From Rhodothermia bacterium (lineage in GTDB: Bacteria > Bacteroidota > Rhodothermia > Rhodothermales > UBA2364): a stretch of DNA of 64,000 bases. The translations under genes and the position numbers were made by a program. The stretch covers positions 45,505 to 109,504 of the forward strand of contig JAFLBZ010000013.1 in assembly GCA_017303715.1 (NCBI GenBank). Reading direction: 5' to 3'. Each line of letters starts with the position of its first letter. Within the stretch, counting starts at the first letter, position 1. Positions 45,286 through 54,474 of the stretch are shown piece by piece. The notes beneath the pieces were generated by a model. That model was not told where the DNA came from, did not search any database, and was given only the letters and a program-made list of their open reading frames with translations.

Positions 45286-46485
45286 ATGGCAATTTTACAT
45301 CCTTTTCGGGCTTATCGGCCCACTCCCGAAGTCGCAGCAGAGGTGGCTTGTGTACCTTACGACGTGATTAATACCGCAGAAGCTCGCGCTCTTGCTTTAG
45401 GGAATCCGCTCAGTTTTTTACACATCATTCGTCCGGAAATTAACCTTCCCGAAGGAACAGACGAACACGAAGATGTGGTTTATGAGACCGGAGCAGAAAA
45501 ACTTTCTGTTTGGAAGTCCATTCCCAACACCCTCCAAGAAGCGGAGCCATCGCTGTATGTTTATCGTTTGGTGATGAATGGGCGGGCGCAAACCGGAATT
45601 TTTGGGTGCGTTGCCGTTTCCGATTACGATAATGGTGTCATCTTGCGACACGAATTGACTCGTCCAGATAAAGAAGACGACCGGACAAGACACATCCTTA
45701 CGCAATCAGCACACGCCGAACCCGTCATGCTAACCTTCCGCACCGATGAATCTGTGGGAGAAATGATCGCAAATGTCCAACGTTCAGAGCCGATATACGA
45801 TTTTATTGCATCCGATGGCATTGCGCATACCGTTTGGAAAATGGAAAATCCAGATCAGATGGTGGAGCGCTTTCGGGAAATTCCATTGCTCTATGTAGCA
45901 GATGGTCACCACCGCTGTAAAGCAGCAAGCCGTGCCGTAGAAGCGGTGAAGCCAGTGGTAGGTGCGGAAATTAACTTCTTTCCGGCAGTGCTTTTCCCGA
46001 TGGATCAAATGGCCATTTTACCGTACAACCGCATCGTTTATAACATCCCGATGATGGTAACGGATTTTCTGGCGGCTTTAAAAGCCTTTAACTTGCGTGA
46101 AAATGCCTCTCCAGTGCCTGAAAAGAAGGGCGATGTTTCTGTCTTGGTCAATGGCAAATGGTATGGCATCACGTTGCCGGAAACCAAAGGAACCTCGGTG
46201 GCCGATACTTTGGACGTGGCCTTGTTAGGGGAATTTGTCTTGGAACCGTTATTGCAAATAAAAAATCCCAGAACCGACAAAAACATCAACTTTGTGGGCG
46301 GCATTCGGGGAACGGCAGAATTGGAGAAACTGGTATCGGAAGGAACTGCTCAAGTCGCCTTCTCCATGTATCCCACCCAGATCGAGGAACTCTTGGCCGT
46401 TTCCGATGCCGGTTTGCTGATGCCCCCTAAATCCACTTGGTTTGAGCCAAAACTCCGAAGTGGGCTTTTGGTACACGAATTTTAG
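45286..46485 (+). CDS. DUF1015 family protein
   Basis: 399 residues. The N-terminus MAILHPFRAYRPTPEVAAEV with VPYDVINTAEARALA, and the motif PLLYVADGHHRCKAASRA at about 203-220, define the family, whose HHR motif also occurs in a ParB/sulfiredoxin-like ATP-binding fold. DUF1015 genes commonly sit beside serine-biosynthesis genes, and here serC starts 43 bp downstream. Some related proteins phosphorylate free serine (SerK-like), so a link to serine metabolism is reasonable, but activity here is not shown. Confidence 0.88.
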   Translation: MAILHPFRAYRPTPEVAAEVACVPYDVINTAEARALALGNPLSFLHIIRPEINLPEGTDEHEDVVYETGAEKLSVWKSIPNTLQEAEPSLYVYRLVMNGRAQTGIFGCVAVSDYDNGVILRHELTRPDKEDDRTRHILTQSAHAEPVMLTFRTDESVGEMIANVQRSEPIYDFIASDGIAHTVWKMENPDQMVERFREIPLLYVADGHHRCKAASRAVEAVKPVVGAEINFFPAVLFPMDQMAILPYNRIVYNIPMMVTDFLAALKAFNLRENASPVPEKKGDVSVLVNGKWYGITLPETKGTSVADTLDVALLGEFVLEPLLQIKNPRTDKNINFVGGIRGTAELEKLVSEGTAQVAFSMYPTQIEELLAVSDAGLLMPPKSTWFEPKLRSGLLVHEF

Positions 46486-46528
46486 GACATCTTAAGTCAT
46501 TCATTCATAATCTATTACGAATAATAAA

Positions 46529-47608
46529 ATGGGCAAACGATTGTTTAACTTTTCTGCAGGCCCGGGCGCATTGCCGGAAAGCGTGATGTTGGAAGTGAAA
46601 GACGAATTACCCGTTTACGGAAATACGGGTGCTTCTGTCATGGAAATCAGCCATCGGTCGGCGGCATACAAGGGCATTAACGCATCCGCGATCGAGCGCC
46701 TAAGACGGCTTCTCGGCGTTGGGGAGGAGTGGCATGTTATGTTTTTGCAAGGCGGTGCGTCTATGCAATTCTTGCAAGTTCCGATGAACTTCCTGCGTGC
46801 GGACGAAACAGCAGGGTACTTACTGACGGGCGCATGGGCTAAAAAAGCCATGAAGGAAGCCAAAGCCATTGGTAAGGTGCATGTTTATGCCTCCAGTGAC
46901 GACCAAAACTTTAACTATATCCCAGACCAAGCGGGCTGGTCGCACAATGAGGCTGCACGCTACGTTCATTACACCTCCAATAATACCATTTTTGGAACAG
47001 AATTCCACTTTACGCCCGATGTAAAAGGCTTGCCCTTGGTCTGTGATGCGTCTTCAAGTTTCCTCAGCCGCCCAATAGACATGGCGTCTCATGCGCTGAT
47101 CTACGCGGGTGCGCAGAAAAACATTGGTCCGGCCGGGGCAACGGCTGTATTGGTACGTGAAGAGTTCTTGCAAACCAGAAATTCAGGGGTTTCTACCATG
47201 TTGGATTATGGCACTCATGTGGCAGACCTTTATAATACGCCACCTGTTTTTGCCGTTTATATTATCGAGAAGGTGCTTAAGTGGTTGGAGGAAAAAGGCG
47301 GCCTTGCTGTTATGGAGAAAGAAAATATCGCCAAAGCAGATCAATTGTATGCAGCTTTGGAGGCTACCGATTTTTATCGCCCAACTGCAAGACCCGATAG
47401 CCGTAGCCGCATGAACGTCACCTTCCGCCTTGCGGATGAAAACTTGGAAGCAAAATTTGTGTCAGAAGCCAAGGCAAACGGCATGACCGACCTCAAAGGC
47501 CACCGTTCGGTTGGCGGGATTCGCGCCAGTATTTATAACGCCTGCCCACCTGAAGCGGTAAATGCTTTGGTGGACTTTATGCGCGAGTTTGAACGTACTA
47601 ACGGGTAA
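46529..47608 (+). CDS. serC: Phosphoserine aminotransferase
   Basis: 359 residues, the usual length. It converts 3-phosphohydroxypyruvate and glutamate to phosphoserine and 2-oxoglutarate, and serves in pyridoxal-5'-phosphate synthesis in some bacteria. Motifs: KRLFNFSAGPGALPESVM at the N-terminus, SHRSAAYKGI, LFLQGGASMQFLQVPMN, VCDASSSFLSRPID, and the PLP lysine in IYAGAQKNIGPAG. It follows the DUF1015 gene closely and ends in a strong terminator. Confidence 0.96.
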   Translation: MGKRLFNFSAGPGALPESVMLEVKDELPVYGNTGASVMEISHRSAAYKGINASAIERLRRLLGVGEEWHVMFLQGGASMQFLQVPMNFLRADETAGYLLTGAWAKKAMKEAKAIGKVHVYASSDDQNFNYIPDQAGWSHNEAARYVHYTSNNTIFGTEFHFTPDVKGLPLVCDASSSFLSRPIDMASHALIYAGAQKNIGPAGATAVLVREEFLQTRNSGVSTMLDYGTHVADLYNTPPVFAVYIIEKVLKWLEEKGGLAVMEKENIAKADQLYAALEATDFYRPTARPDSRSRMNVTFRLADENLEAKFVSEAKANGMTDLKGHRSVGGIRASIYNACPPEAVNALVDFMREFERTNG

Positions 47609-47629
47609 TGATGTACCTCCTACATATTG

Positions 47630-47662
47630 CGCCCTTTTCAGCTTTGGAAAGGGCGTTTTTTT
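47630..47662 (+). terminator. Rho-independent terminator after serC
   Basis: Stem CGCCCTTTTC / GAAAGGGCG with a 7-base loop and seven T, 20 bp after the serC stop. Confidence 0.9.
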
Positions 47663-48120
47663 GTTATAGAAAAGTACATTTTTTGTACTAAGCATATGTG
47701 TGCCTTAAGGGTTTGTCAGACAATCGCTATGATTAATTAAACCCTTCTTTGTCTCGATTTGAAGATTGAACGTCATGACCACGGCAATGGTATCAGCAGT
47801 TGTACGAAACCCCAAGTGAAGCATAGAGCTAATTTCAAACCGTAAAGCATGTGGCTACGCCGCTCATTAGCGCAGAGACAGAAAGTGTGAAAAACCAAAT
47901 ACTGGCTGCTCTTCAAGACGGACTCCTCAAGAACGCATAAACGTTGCTTAACGCTGGGTAAACGCTGCCCTTTAGGACGGAGAGATAAGTACAGAAAATC
48001 AAACGGCTTTAGGTCTGACCGATAACACCATAACTCATATCCGTTTTCGACAAATTCAATCACCAATCGCTGTTGTGGAAGAAGATTGCAAGACTATGCC
48101 CATAAAGTATAAATATAGGA
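47663..48120. other. Intergenic region between convergent serC and sdaA
   Basis: About 460 bp. A 97-codon minus frame (47773-48066) has no recognisable family and no supporting context, so no gene is called. No repeat or RNA gene was recognised. Confidence 0.4.
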
Positions 48121-49536
48121 TTAACATTCACTTACACTTACCGGAATGCGATTGGCTAGGCCCCCTTCGGATGTTTCTTTGTATTTGGTATTCATGTCTA
48201 AAGCGGTTTCCCACATAGAATGAATCACATCGTCTAAGGTGACCTTGGCTTGTGCGGGATCGCTTTCCAATGCAATATTCGCAGCGGTAATAGCCTTTAT
48301 AGCACCCATCGTATTCCGTTCAATACACGGGATTTGTACCAAGCCGCCAATGGGGTCGCAGGTCAGCCCCAAATGATGTTCCATTGCAATTTCGGCAGCC
48401 ATCAAAACCTGATCTGGCGATCCGCCCAAGGCTTCCGTTAATCCCGCAGCTGCCATCGCCGAGGAAACCCCAATTTCTGCTTGGCAACCGCCCATTGCCG
48501 CCGAGATGGTTGCACCTTTTTTAAAAAGACTTCCGATCTCGCCCGCTGTAAGCAAAAAGCGGGTACGTCCGTCATGGGTAGCATCACAAAAACAGGCATA
48601 GTACATCAAAACCGCAGGAATAACGCCTGCAGCGCCATTGGTGGGAGCGGTGACAACGCGCCCAAAAGACGCATTTTCCTCGTTAACCGCCAAGGCAAAA
48701 CACGAGACCCACTTTAGGGTACTCTGAAAAGACTTCACTTGGCCACAAATGGCATCCATCCAACGCTCGGGCGAGTCAAAAATGCGGTTTCCCAAAAGTT
48801 TTTTATTCAAATTAGCGGCCCTTCTTAAAACAGAAAGCCCGCCCGGTAACAAGCCTTCGGCATAGCAACCTTTAAAAATGCAGGCTTTCATGGTTTCCCA
48901 GATGCGGTCTAAGCCCGCTTGTGTTTCGGAAGTTGGGCGCCATGTTTTTTCATTTTCCCAAACCACTTGCGGTATCGTTCGCCCCATATTCCGACAATAG
49001 GCCAATAATTCGTCGGCACGTTCTATCGGGTGTGGAAGTGATACAAAATGTGCGGCATCGGTTTGCCCTTCTTGAACCACAAACCCACCGCCTACCGAAT
49101 AATAGGTTTGCTCGAAGGATCCGCCGCCTTCCAACCATGCAATTAAGGAAAGACCATTTGGATGAAATGGTAGCGTTTCAGTTTTTCGGAAAAGAAAGTC
49201 GTTTTCATACGAGAACGGCATTTCCCGTTCGTCATCCCACAAAAAAGAGGTTCCGTATTTAAGGTCTCTAAACCGCGTTAAAATATGAATGGTGTCGCAC
49301 GTTTCTGGGTCTTCCCCACAGAGTCCCAAGAGAACCGCCAAATCCGTTCCGTGCCCAATGCCCGTTTTTGCCAATGAACCAAACAACGTGCATTGAATAC
49401 GGGTGGTTTGGTGGAAAAGTCCCCTTTCTTTGCAGGACTTGGTGAAAAGCTGGGCCGCTCGCCAAGGCCCCATCGTATGCGAACTGGAAGGGCCGACACC
49501 AATTTTGAAAATATCAAATACACTTATAGACTCCAT
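48121..49536 (-). CDS. sdaA: L-serine ammonia-lyase (iron-sulfur L-serine dehydratase)
   Basis: 471 residues, the one-chain form with beta and alpha domains fused. It deaminates L-serine to pyruvate and ammonia using a [4Fe-4S] cluster. Motifs: [19 protein letters not shown] at the N-terminus, [39 protein letters not shown], and [20 protein letters not shown] with the cluster cysteines. It lies convergent to serC: one gene makes serine, the other breaks it down. Confidence 0.96.
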   Translation of the reverse strand: MESISVFDIFKIGVGPSSSHTMGPWRAAQLFTKSCKERGLFHQTTRIQCTLFGSLAKTGIGHGTDLAVLLGLCGEDPETCDTIHILTRFRDLKYGTSFLWDDEREMPFSYENDFLFRKTETLPFHPNGLSLIAWLEGGGSFEQTYYSVGGGFVVQEGQTDAAHFVSLPHPIERADELLAYCRNMGRTIPQVVWENEKTWRPTSETQAGLDRIWETMKACIFKGCYAEGLLPGGLSVLRRAANLNKKLLGNRIFDSPERWMDAICGQVKSFQSTLKWVSCFALAVNEENASFGRVVTAPTNGAAGVIPAVLMYYACFCDATHDGRTRFLLTAGEIGSLFKKGATISAAMGGCQAEIGVSSAMAAAGLTEALGGSPDQVLMAAEIAMEHHLGLTCDPIGGLVQIPCIERNTMGAIKAITAANIALESDPAQAKVTLDDVIHSMWETALDMNTKYKETSEGGLANRIPVSVSEC

Positions 49537-49744
49537 AACCGCACTACAATAAAAAGTCCTAAAAAATTGTATTCGCTAAACTACGGCCTATTTGCCACCG
49601 TAACAACTGCCCATAAAAATCATCATTTCCGTTAGACTTTCATGAACCGCGTTTTTGTGTTTGACCATGAACACAAAATGTCTTATTTTAAAAAGTTCCA
49701 AATAGCAACTAAATCTTTCACTTTTAAACATAGGAGACCGACTC

Positions 49745-49834
49745 ATGCCTTGTGGTAAGAAACGGAAGCGCCATAAAATTGCGACGCACAAACGGAAAAA
49801 GCGTCTTCGCAAAAACCGTCATAAGAAGAAGTAA
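49745..49834 (+). CDS. AURKAIP1/COX24-type micro-protein (ribosome-associated)
   Basis: Only 29 residues: MPCGKKRKRHKIATHKRKKR then LRKNRHKKK. Thirteen Lys, six Arg and three His make it extremely basic. It matches the AURKAIP1/COX24 domain (mS38 family), which in Bacteroidota occurs as a nearly invariant 29-residue protein; the usual second position is Ser rather than Cys. The mitochondrial homologue is a small-subunit ribosomal protein, so a ribosomal role is likely. It has its own terminator and stands between sdaA (divergent) and the YtxH gene. Confidence 0.92.
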   Translation: MPCGKKRKRHKIATHKRKKRLRKNRHKKK

Positions 49835-49861
49835 CGGATCTCCGTGTTCGTAATATGATCC

Positions 49862-49897
49862 AAAAAACTGTGAGGCGCCTCGCAGTTTTTTCTTTTT
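49862..49897 (+). terminator. Rho-independent terminator after the COX24-type gene
   Basis: Stem AAAAAACTGTGAGGC / GCCTCGCAGTTTTTT with one internal T/G position, followed by TCTTTTT. Confidence 0.88.
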
Positions 49898-49988
49898 ATA
49901 TTGGTATTGGTTTCGGATCATTCCACCATCCGTAGCGTTTTCTTTAAAACAAAATTTGCATTCTACAACCTAATTAAGCAATAAAACG

Positions 49989-50315
49989 ATGTCTAAAGAG
50001 CGAAACAATGGTCTGTTGGGGTTCTTGGTAGGCGGTGCTTTGGGATTGGCCGTTGGCCTGCTAATTGCCCCAGAACAAGGTGAAAAACTCCGCCGAAAAG
50101 TGGCCTATCGTGTAAAACAAGGCGCTCAACAAATTAGTACCTTGTTAGAAAACAACGAAGAAGCCGACGAATTTGAGAACCTTGCTCGGCGAGATGCACA
50201 AGAGGTTGTTGAGGTGACCACCACGGAGGCGCAACAACTCTTGGCCGAGATGGACGAGGTGATGCACTCGGCGCGTAAAGCCAAGAACGCTGTTAAGGAC
50301 GCAACGCTTAACTAA
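49989..50315 (+). CDS. YtxH domain protein
   Basis: 108 residues. The N-terminus has one membrane-type helix typical of YtxH/gas-vesicle-like stress proteins: GLLGFLVGGALGLAVGLLIA, then PEQGEKLRRKVAYRVKQGAQ. The remainder is charged and helical (ARRDAQEVVEVTTTEAQQLL). Family members are abundant, often stress-linked envelope proteins of unknown mechanism. It ends 2 bp before the yaaA start, so the two are probably cotranscribed. Confidence 0.85.
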   Translation: MSKERNNGLLGFLVGGALGLAVGLLIAPEQGEKLRRKVAYRVKQGAQQISTLLENNEEADEFENLARRDAQEVVEVTTTEAQQLLAEMDEVMHSARKAKNAVKDATLN

Positions 50316-50317
50316 AC

Positions 50318-51109
50318 ATGTCAGGATTTTGTCTGTTGATTCCTCCGGCAGAGGGCAAGGCTTCCGGTGGCACGCTGCCAAACGGATTGCCGCATCCTTT
50401 TGACGGGGGCTTTTCTATGTTGCACCAACCAAGACAAGTTCTCTATAACCAATTATGTGCAAACCTAAAACGGGCTTCAGGCTTGGACAAGTTGTTTGGG
50501 GTAAAAGGAAAGGCGCTCTTAGATGCCGTACTCGCGAATGAGGAAGTCCAGACCGGACGCTTACTCCCAGTCTTAGACCGTTATGCGCCCGGTGTTATGT
50601 ATCGTGCCTTGGATTTTGCGCAGGTATTGCCTAACGTGCAGTTGGTGTTATTGGAAAATACCATCGTTTTTTCTGGATTGTTCGGATTGTTGCGCTTGGA
50701 CGACTTGATCCCGCTTTATAAATTAAAAATGGAAGCAGTTTTGTGGGAATTCGGTCGTGTTTCCGCTTATTGGAAGCCCATTTTAAGCCCAATTTTGAAC
50801 CGTGAAGTGGCCCATAAAACGGTTTGGGACTTGTTGCCGACCGCTCATCAGGCGGCTTGGGAGGATGGTGGAACGTATCGCTATCGTGTTCAGTGCGCAT
50901 TTATGGAGGAAAAAAATGGGAATCGTAAACCCGTTTCGCATGGTGTAAAGCCACTTCGGGGCGAGTTGATTCGGTATTTGGCCGAGCATCGTATTTCAAC
51001 ACCAGAGGACTTGCAATTTTGGAAGCCTTCTACCGGCTTTAGAATGGATCCCGGTGCGACCAGAATCGCCTCGGAGGGCAAAAAAATGACCCTTGTTTTT
51101 GTAAAATAA
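50318..51109 (+). CDS. yaaA: YaaA peroxide-stress family protein (DUF328)
   Basis: 263 residues. Family features: the start SGFCLLIPPAEGKASGG, RYAPGVMYRALDF, ENTIVFSGLFGLLRLDDLIP then LYKLKMEA, and the C-terminal GVKPLRGELIRYLAEHRIST. YaaA lowers intracellular unincorporated iron during peroxide stress and binds DNA in E. coli; the biochemical basis elsewhere is open. Two bases separate it from the YtxH gene and 24 bp from udk. Confidence 0.9.
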   Translation: MSGFCLLIPPAEGKASGGTLPNGLPHPFDGGFSMLHQPRQVLYNQLCANLKRASGLDKLFGVKGKALLDAVLANEEVQTGRLLPVLDRYAPGVMYRALDFAQVLPNVQLVLLENTIVFSGLFGLLRLDDLIPLYKLKMEAVLWEFGRVSAYWKPILSPILNREVAHKTVWDLLPTAHQAAWEDGGTYRYRVQCAFMEEKNGNRKPVSHGVKPLRGELIRYLAEHRISTPEDLQFWKPSTGFRMDPGATRIASEGKKMTLVFVK

Positions 51110-51133
51110 CCTGTTAATTCTCTATAATTCTAC

Positions 51134-51757
51134 ATGAAAAAGCCAGTCATCATCGGTATTGCCGGCGGAAGTGGTTCGGGAAAGACAACCGTTCAACGCC
51201 GCGTAATGGAAAAGTTTTCCCCCGATATAGCGGTCTTGGATCACGACTCCTATTATCGCGACTTAAGCCATTTGCCTTATGAAGAGCGGACAAAAGTCAA
51301 TTTTGATCATCCAGATTCCTTAGAAACAGAATTGATGGTGCGGCATGTAGATTCGTTGATTAAAGGCTTTGCCATTGAAAAACCTACTTATGACTTTACC
51401 AACCATAGTCGGGCAAATGAGGTGGAACGGATTACCCCCAAGCCTGTTATTATTGTGGAAGGTATTTTGATTTTTGCCGAGCCGGAACTACGTAAACGTA
51501 TGGATTTGCGGGTGTTTGTAGATGCTGATCCAGACATTCGGCTCATTAGACGCATACGTAGGGACATCACCGAGCGTGGCCGCCTGATTGACTCTATCTT
51601 GACCCAGTATGAACAGAGTGTGCAGCCCATGTACATGGAATTTGTTGAACCTTCCAAGCGGTTTGCAGACATTATCATTACACGAGGTGGGCATAACGAG
51701 GCGGCGATCTCGATGCTTCTGGCACACGTAGAGCAATTGGTTAGTATGGGAACGTAA
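51134..51757 (+). CDS. udk: Uridine kinase
   Basis: 207 residues, normal length. It phosphorylates uridine or cytidine in pyrimidine salvage. Walker A is GIAGGSGSGKTTVQRRVMEK at the N-terminus. Other motifs: VLDHDSYYRDLSHLPYEERT, VNFDHPDSLE, KPTYDFTNHSR, VIIVEGILIFAEPELR, and the lid IRRDITERGRLIDSILTQYE. It follows yaaA closely and precedes the Uma2-family gene by 78 bp. Confidence 0.95.
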   Translation: MKKPVIIGIAGGSGSGKTTVQRRVMEKFSPDIAVLDHDSYYRDLSHLPYEERTKVNFDHPDSLETELMVRHVDSLIKGFAIEKPTYDFTNHSRANEVERITPKPVIIVEGILIFAEPELRKRMDLRVFVDADPDIRLIRRIRRDITERGRLIDSILTQYEQSVQPMYMEFVEPSKRFADIIITRGGHNEAAISMLLAHVEQLVSMGT

Positions 51758-51835
51758 TAGCCGTATGTTGGATTTAATTGTTTCGCTTTTTGCAATTAAA
51801 TAAACGATGGCCTTTTGAATTAAACCCATAATAAG

Positions 51836-52504
51836 ATGTCCGCATTACCCCATGTTGCAGAAGCTGTGACCTCCGCCCTCGAACAGAAGGTAATTGAGGT
51901 GCAATTTAACGAAAATCAGGTGTTGGGGGAGGAGGCACGGAGAATCTTGGCAGAGCTGGAGGTCTTAGAAGCACAAACGGGCGAAAAACAGGAGTACCTC
52001 GATGGCCGTTTCCAAATGATGGCGGGTGGCTCGTTTGCACACAATGCTCTTACTATGCAAATTGGTGCTTTGCTACACCGTAAACTTCAAAAAAAAGGCT
52101 GCACACTCCTAAGCTCAGATCAACGGGTTTGGATTCAAGACCATCAATATGTATATCCAGATGTAACGGTTGTTTGTGGGAAACCAGTATTTGTTGATGG
52201 AACGAATATTCTGAAGAATCCGGCGATGATCGTAGAGGTATTGTCTTCCTCGACCGAGAAGAACGATTCGGGCGCAAAACGATTGGCATATTTCCAAATC
52301 CCAACACTCCAAGAATACCTTTTGGTTGCACAAAACGAAGTTCGGATAGAGCATTTTAGCCGCCAGACCGAGAAATTATGGCATTATCGTTTGTTTACAT
52401 CTCCTAAAGAAGGGATACACCTGCCGTCATTAGGGGCCGAACTCTCCGTTGGAGAGGTTTTTGAGGGAATTACATTGGCGTCTGAAATCCCAAATCTGTT
52501 ATAA
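51836..52504 (+). CDS. Uma2 family PD-(D/E)XK protein
   Basis: 222 residues. Core: EYLDGRFQMMAGGSFAHNAL (about 52-71), DQRVWIQDHQYVYPDVTVVC (about 97-116), NPAMIVEVLSSSTEKNDSGA and KRLAYFQIPTLQEYLLV, giving the D...ExL nuclease-like site of the Uma2/DUF820 family. These proteins are restriction-endonuclease-like and very abundant in some bacteria; no function is established. The N-terminal 40 residues are an extension relative to typical members. Confidence 0.88.
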   Translation: MSALPHVAEAVTSALEQKVIEVQFNENQVLGEEARRILAELEVLEAQTGEKQEYLDGRFQMMAGGSFAHNALTMQIGALLHRKLQKKGCTLLSSDQRVWIQDHQYVYPDVTVVCGKPVFVDGTNILKNPAMIVEVLSSSTEKNDSGAKRLAYFQIPTLQEYLLVAQNEVRIEHFSRQTEKLWHYRLFTSPKEGIHLPSLGAELSVGEVFEGITLASEIPNLL

Positions 52505-52521
52505 ATGTGGATTGACTTGGT

Positions 52522-53901
52522 TTATTCTCCGCGTTTGACTTTTTGATAAACGGCACTGCATTTTTCGATACCCGCTTCGGCAGCATGACGAATGTCTATC
52601 AAGCCCAAGGTGGTATCGGGTGGTGTACCACATTCCCCATTATACCTTAGAACACCACGATAGCAAACGGATTCAGCATCTCCTTTTTGTGCTGCAGCCT
52701 CGAAATACGCACATGCTCGAATGGTATTTTGGGTGACCTCCTTATTTCCGTTGTAGTAGAGGGTTCCGAGTCCACGCATGGCCACAACATCGCCGTGAGA
52801 AGCAGCTTCTTGGAACCATAATTCGGCCTTTTTTGGTTTGTTTAAGACTTCGGCATACAAAATACCTAAACGCCGCATGGCATCCACACTGCCTTCTTGT
52901 GCCGATTTTTCCCAACGAAGGGCAGCTTCGGCGGCTTGCCCGATCTCGTAAAGTTTTTGGCCTTCTTGTAGCAGCGTTTCGGTATGCGTAGGCTGTTGCC
53001 AAAACCAATATATTGCGACCAAACAAAGACCTGAAAATATTAAAAAAATGGCATATTTTACGCTTTTTTTTGGTGGTTTAGTGGTTTTAATACTTGTTAA
53101 AGCAGTGGCCACGTGGCCCGCATCCATAAATCGTTCTTCCGTTTTTTTTGCCAAACACGTCGCAATTAAGTTGGCCAATGCCTCTGGAGTGTCCTTTCTA
53201 ATCAATCGTACATCCGGTGCGCGTTCGTTTAATACAGACTGTCGTAACGCCTCAAAAGTGTCTGCCTCAAAAGGCGTTTTTCTGGTGAGAAGCCAATAAA
53301 GCAATGTGCCCAAACTATAAAGGTCACTGGCTGTTGTGGGGGCCTTACCCAAGAATTGCTCAGGACTTGCGTATTCGGGCGTGCCTTCAAAGCCAAACAT
53401 TGTTTCCGTCCGATCAGACCGAGTGGCGATGCCAAAATCCGTTAGCACCAATTGGTTTTGGGGTGTGAGAATCAAGTTTTCGGGCTTGAGGTCTCGATGA
53501 AGAATGCCTTTTTCGTGTAGAGCGGCCAAGGCCAAGGCCACTTGTTCGCCCCATGCTGCGACTTGTTGTAGGGTAAAAGGACGTTTTTGATGACTTGCAT
53601 GGCGGTGCAAAGGTTCTCCTTGTACAAGCGCCATTGTCAAAAAAGGTTGATCTTCTACTTTACCAGCATCAAAAACCGTGGCAATATTGGGATGGCTCAC
53701 CTGCGCCATTAATTTGGACTCTTGCTCAAAGCGTTCACAAAGAACAAGATCCGATGCAAGGTCTGGGGACAAACGTTTGAGGGCTACTGTCCGATCCAAT
53801 TGCGGATCATAGGCGCGATAAACCGTTCCCATACCACCTTGGCCAATGGGTTCAAGCAGTTGATAGCGTCCAAAATGGGTTGATAAGACCGTTTTTGCCA
53901 T
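52522..53901 (-). CDS. Membrane Ser/Thr protein kinase with Sel1 repeats
   Basis: 459 residues. The kinase domain is complete: glycine loop PIGQGGMGTVYRAYD, Lys42 in TVALKRLSPD, catalytic Asp136 in ILHRDLKPENLIL, Asp155 in LTDFGIATRS, and GTPEYASPEQFLGKAPT. One transmembrane helix lies at about 290-308 (YAIFLIFSGLCLVAIYWFWQ). The periplasmic part has Sel1-like repeats of about 36 residues (MRRLGILYAEVLNKPKKAEL, MRGLGTLYYNGNKEVTQNTI). It is probably an envelope sensor that phosphorylates cytosolic targets. It is divergent from the caspase gene pair. Confidence 0.92.
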   Translation of the reverse strand: MAKTVLSTHFGRYQLLEPIGQGGMGTVYRAYDPQLDRTVALKRLSPDLASDLVLCERFEQESKLMAQVSHPNIATVFDAGKVEDQPFLTMALVQGEPLHRHASHQKRPFTLQQVAAWGEQVALALAALHEKGILHRDLKPENLILTPQNQLVLTDFGIATRSDRTETMFGFEGTPEYASPEQFLGKAPTTASDLYSLGTLLYWLLTRKTPFEADTFEALRQSVLNERAPDVRLIRKDTPEALANLIATCLAKKTEERFMDAGHVATALTSIKTTKPPKKSVKYAIFLIFSGLCLVAIYWFWQQPTHTETLLQEGQKLYEIGQAAEAALRWEKSAQEGSVDAMRRLGILYAEVLNKPKKAELWFQEAASHGDVVAMRGLGTLYYNGNKEVTQNTIRACAYFEAAAQKGDAESVCYRGVLRYNGECGTPPDTTLGLIDIRHAAEAGIEKCSAVYQKVKRGE

Positions 53902-54004
53902 GTACTTCTTGTACTGAATTTGGGTAATACCTGCAAAATACGTATTTTATGCCGATTCCACAGAAAGAGATCTTTTAAACTTTACTTTTTAGGGCTTATT
54001 CAGG

Positions 54005-54463
54005 ATGCGGTTATTTGGGCTATCCATTCTTTGGTTTTTAGGACTAACGTTGGTACATGCGCAACCGCGTAAAGTGGCGAACATTTCCTTCCAGCGTCGG
54101 GATGATCAGATCGTATTGACCTATGACTTGATCGGGAAACCGAAAAGCAAATATCGGGTTGAACCTTATATTTCGCTTGATGGCGGCGTTTCGAGGCTCA
54201 AATTGACGTCTGTTGAAGGTGATACGGGGAAGGATATTTCTATAGGGATGCAAAAGCAGATGGTTTGGGACGTGTTTAAAGATTTTCCGGAAGGCATTCA
54301 GAGCGATCAAGTGGTGTTTTTGATTGAGGCTTATGAGCCGAGACCAAAGTGGATGTATGGCGCTGGCGCAACAGTCTTTGTTTCGGGTGTGGGATGGTTT
54401 TTATGGCGAATTACAACCGCATTACCAAATCCACCACCGAAACCTACTACTACTTCTCATTGA
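54005..54463 (+). CDS. Exported protein of unknown function, partner of the caspase-family gene
   Basis: 152 residues with a signal peptide (LFGLSILWFLGLTLVHAQ). An Ig-like beta domain follows (ISFQRRDDQIVLTYDLIGKP, YISLDGGVSRLKLTSVEGD, KQMVWDVFKDFPEGIQSDQV), and one C-terminal transmembrane helix (WMYGAGATVFVSGVGWFLW) ends in a Pro/Thr tail. Proteins of this shape are often found next to secreted caspase-family genes in Bacteroidota, but I do not recognise a named family. It ends 11 bp before the caspase start. Confidence 0.68.
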   Translation: MRLFGLSILWFLGLTLVHAQPRKVANISFQRRDDQIVLTYDLIGKPKSKYRVEPYISLDGGVSRLKLTSVEGDTGKDISIGMQKQMVWDVFKDFPEGIQSDQVVFLIEAYEPRPKWMYGAGATVFVSGVGWFLWRITTALPNPPPKPTTTSH

Positions 54464-54474
54464 AAAATAACCTT

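Noticed and set aside
47773..48066. 97-codon minus frame between serC and sdaA
   Set aside because: No recognisable family, no operon partner, and unconvincing composition; left uncalled.
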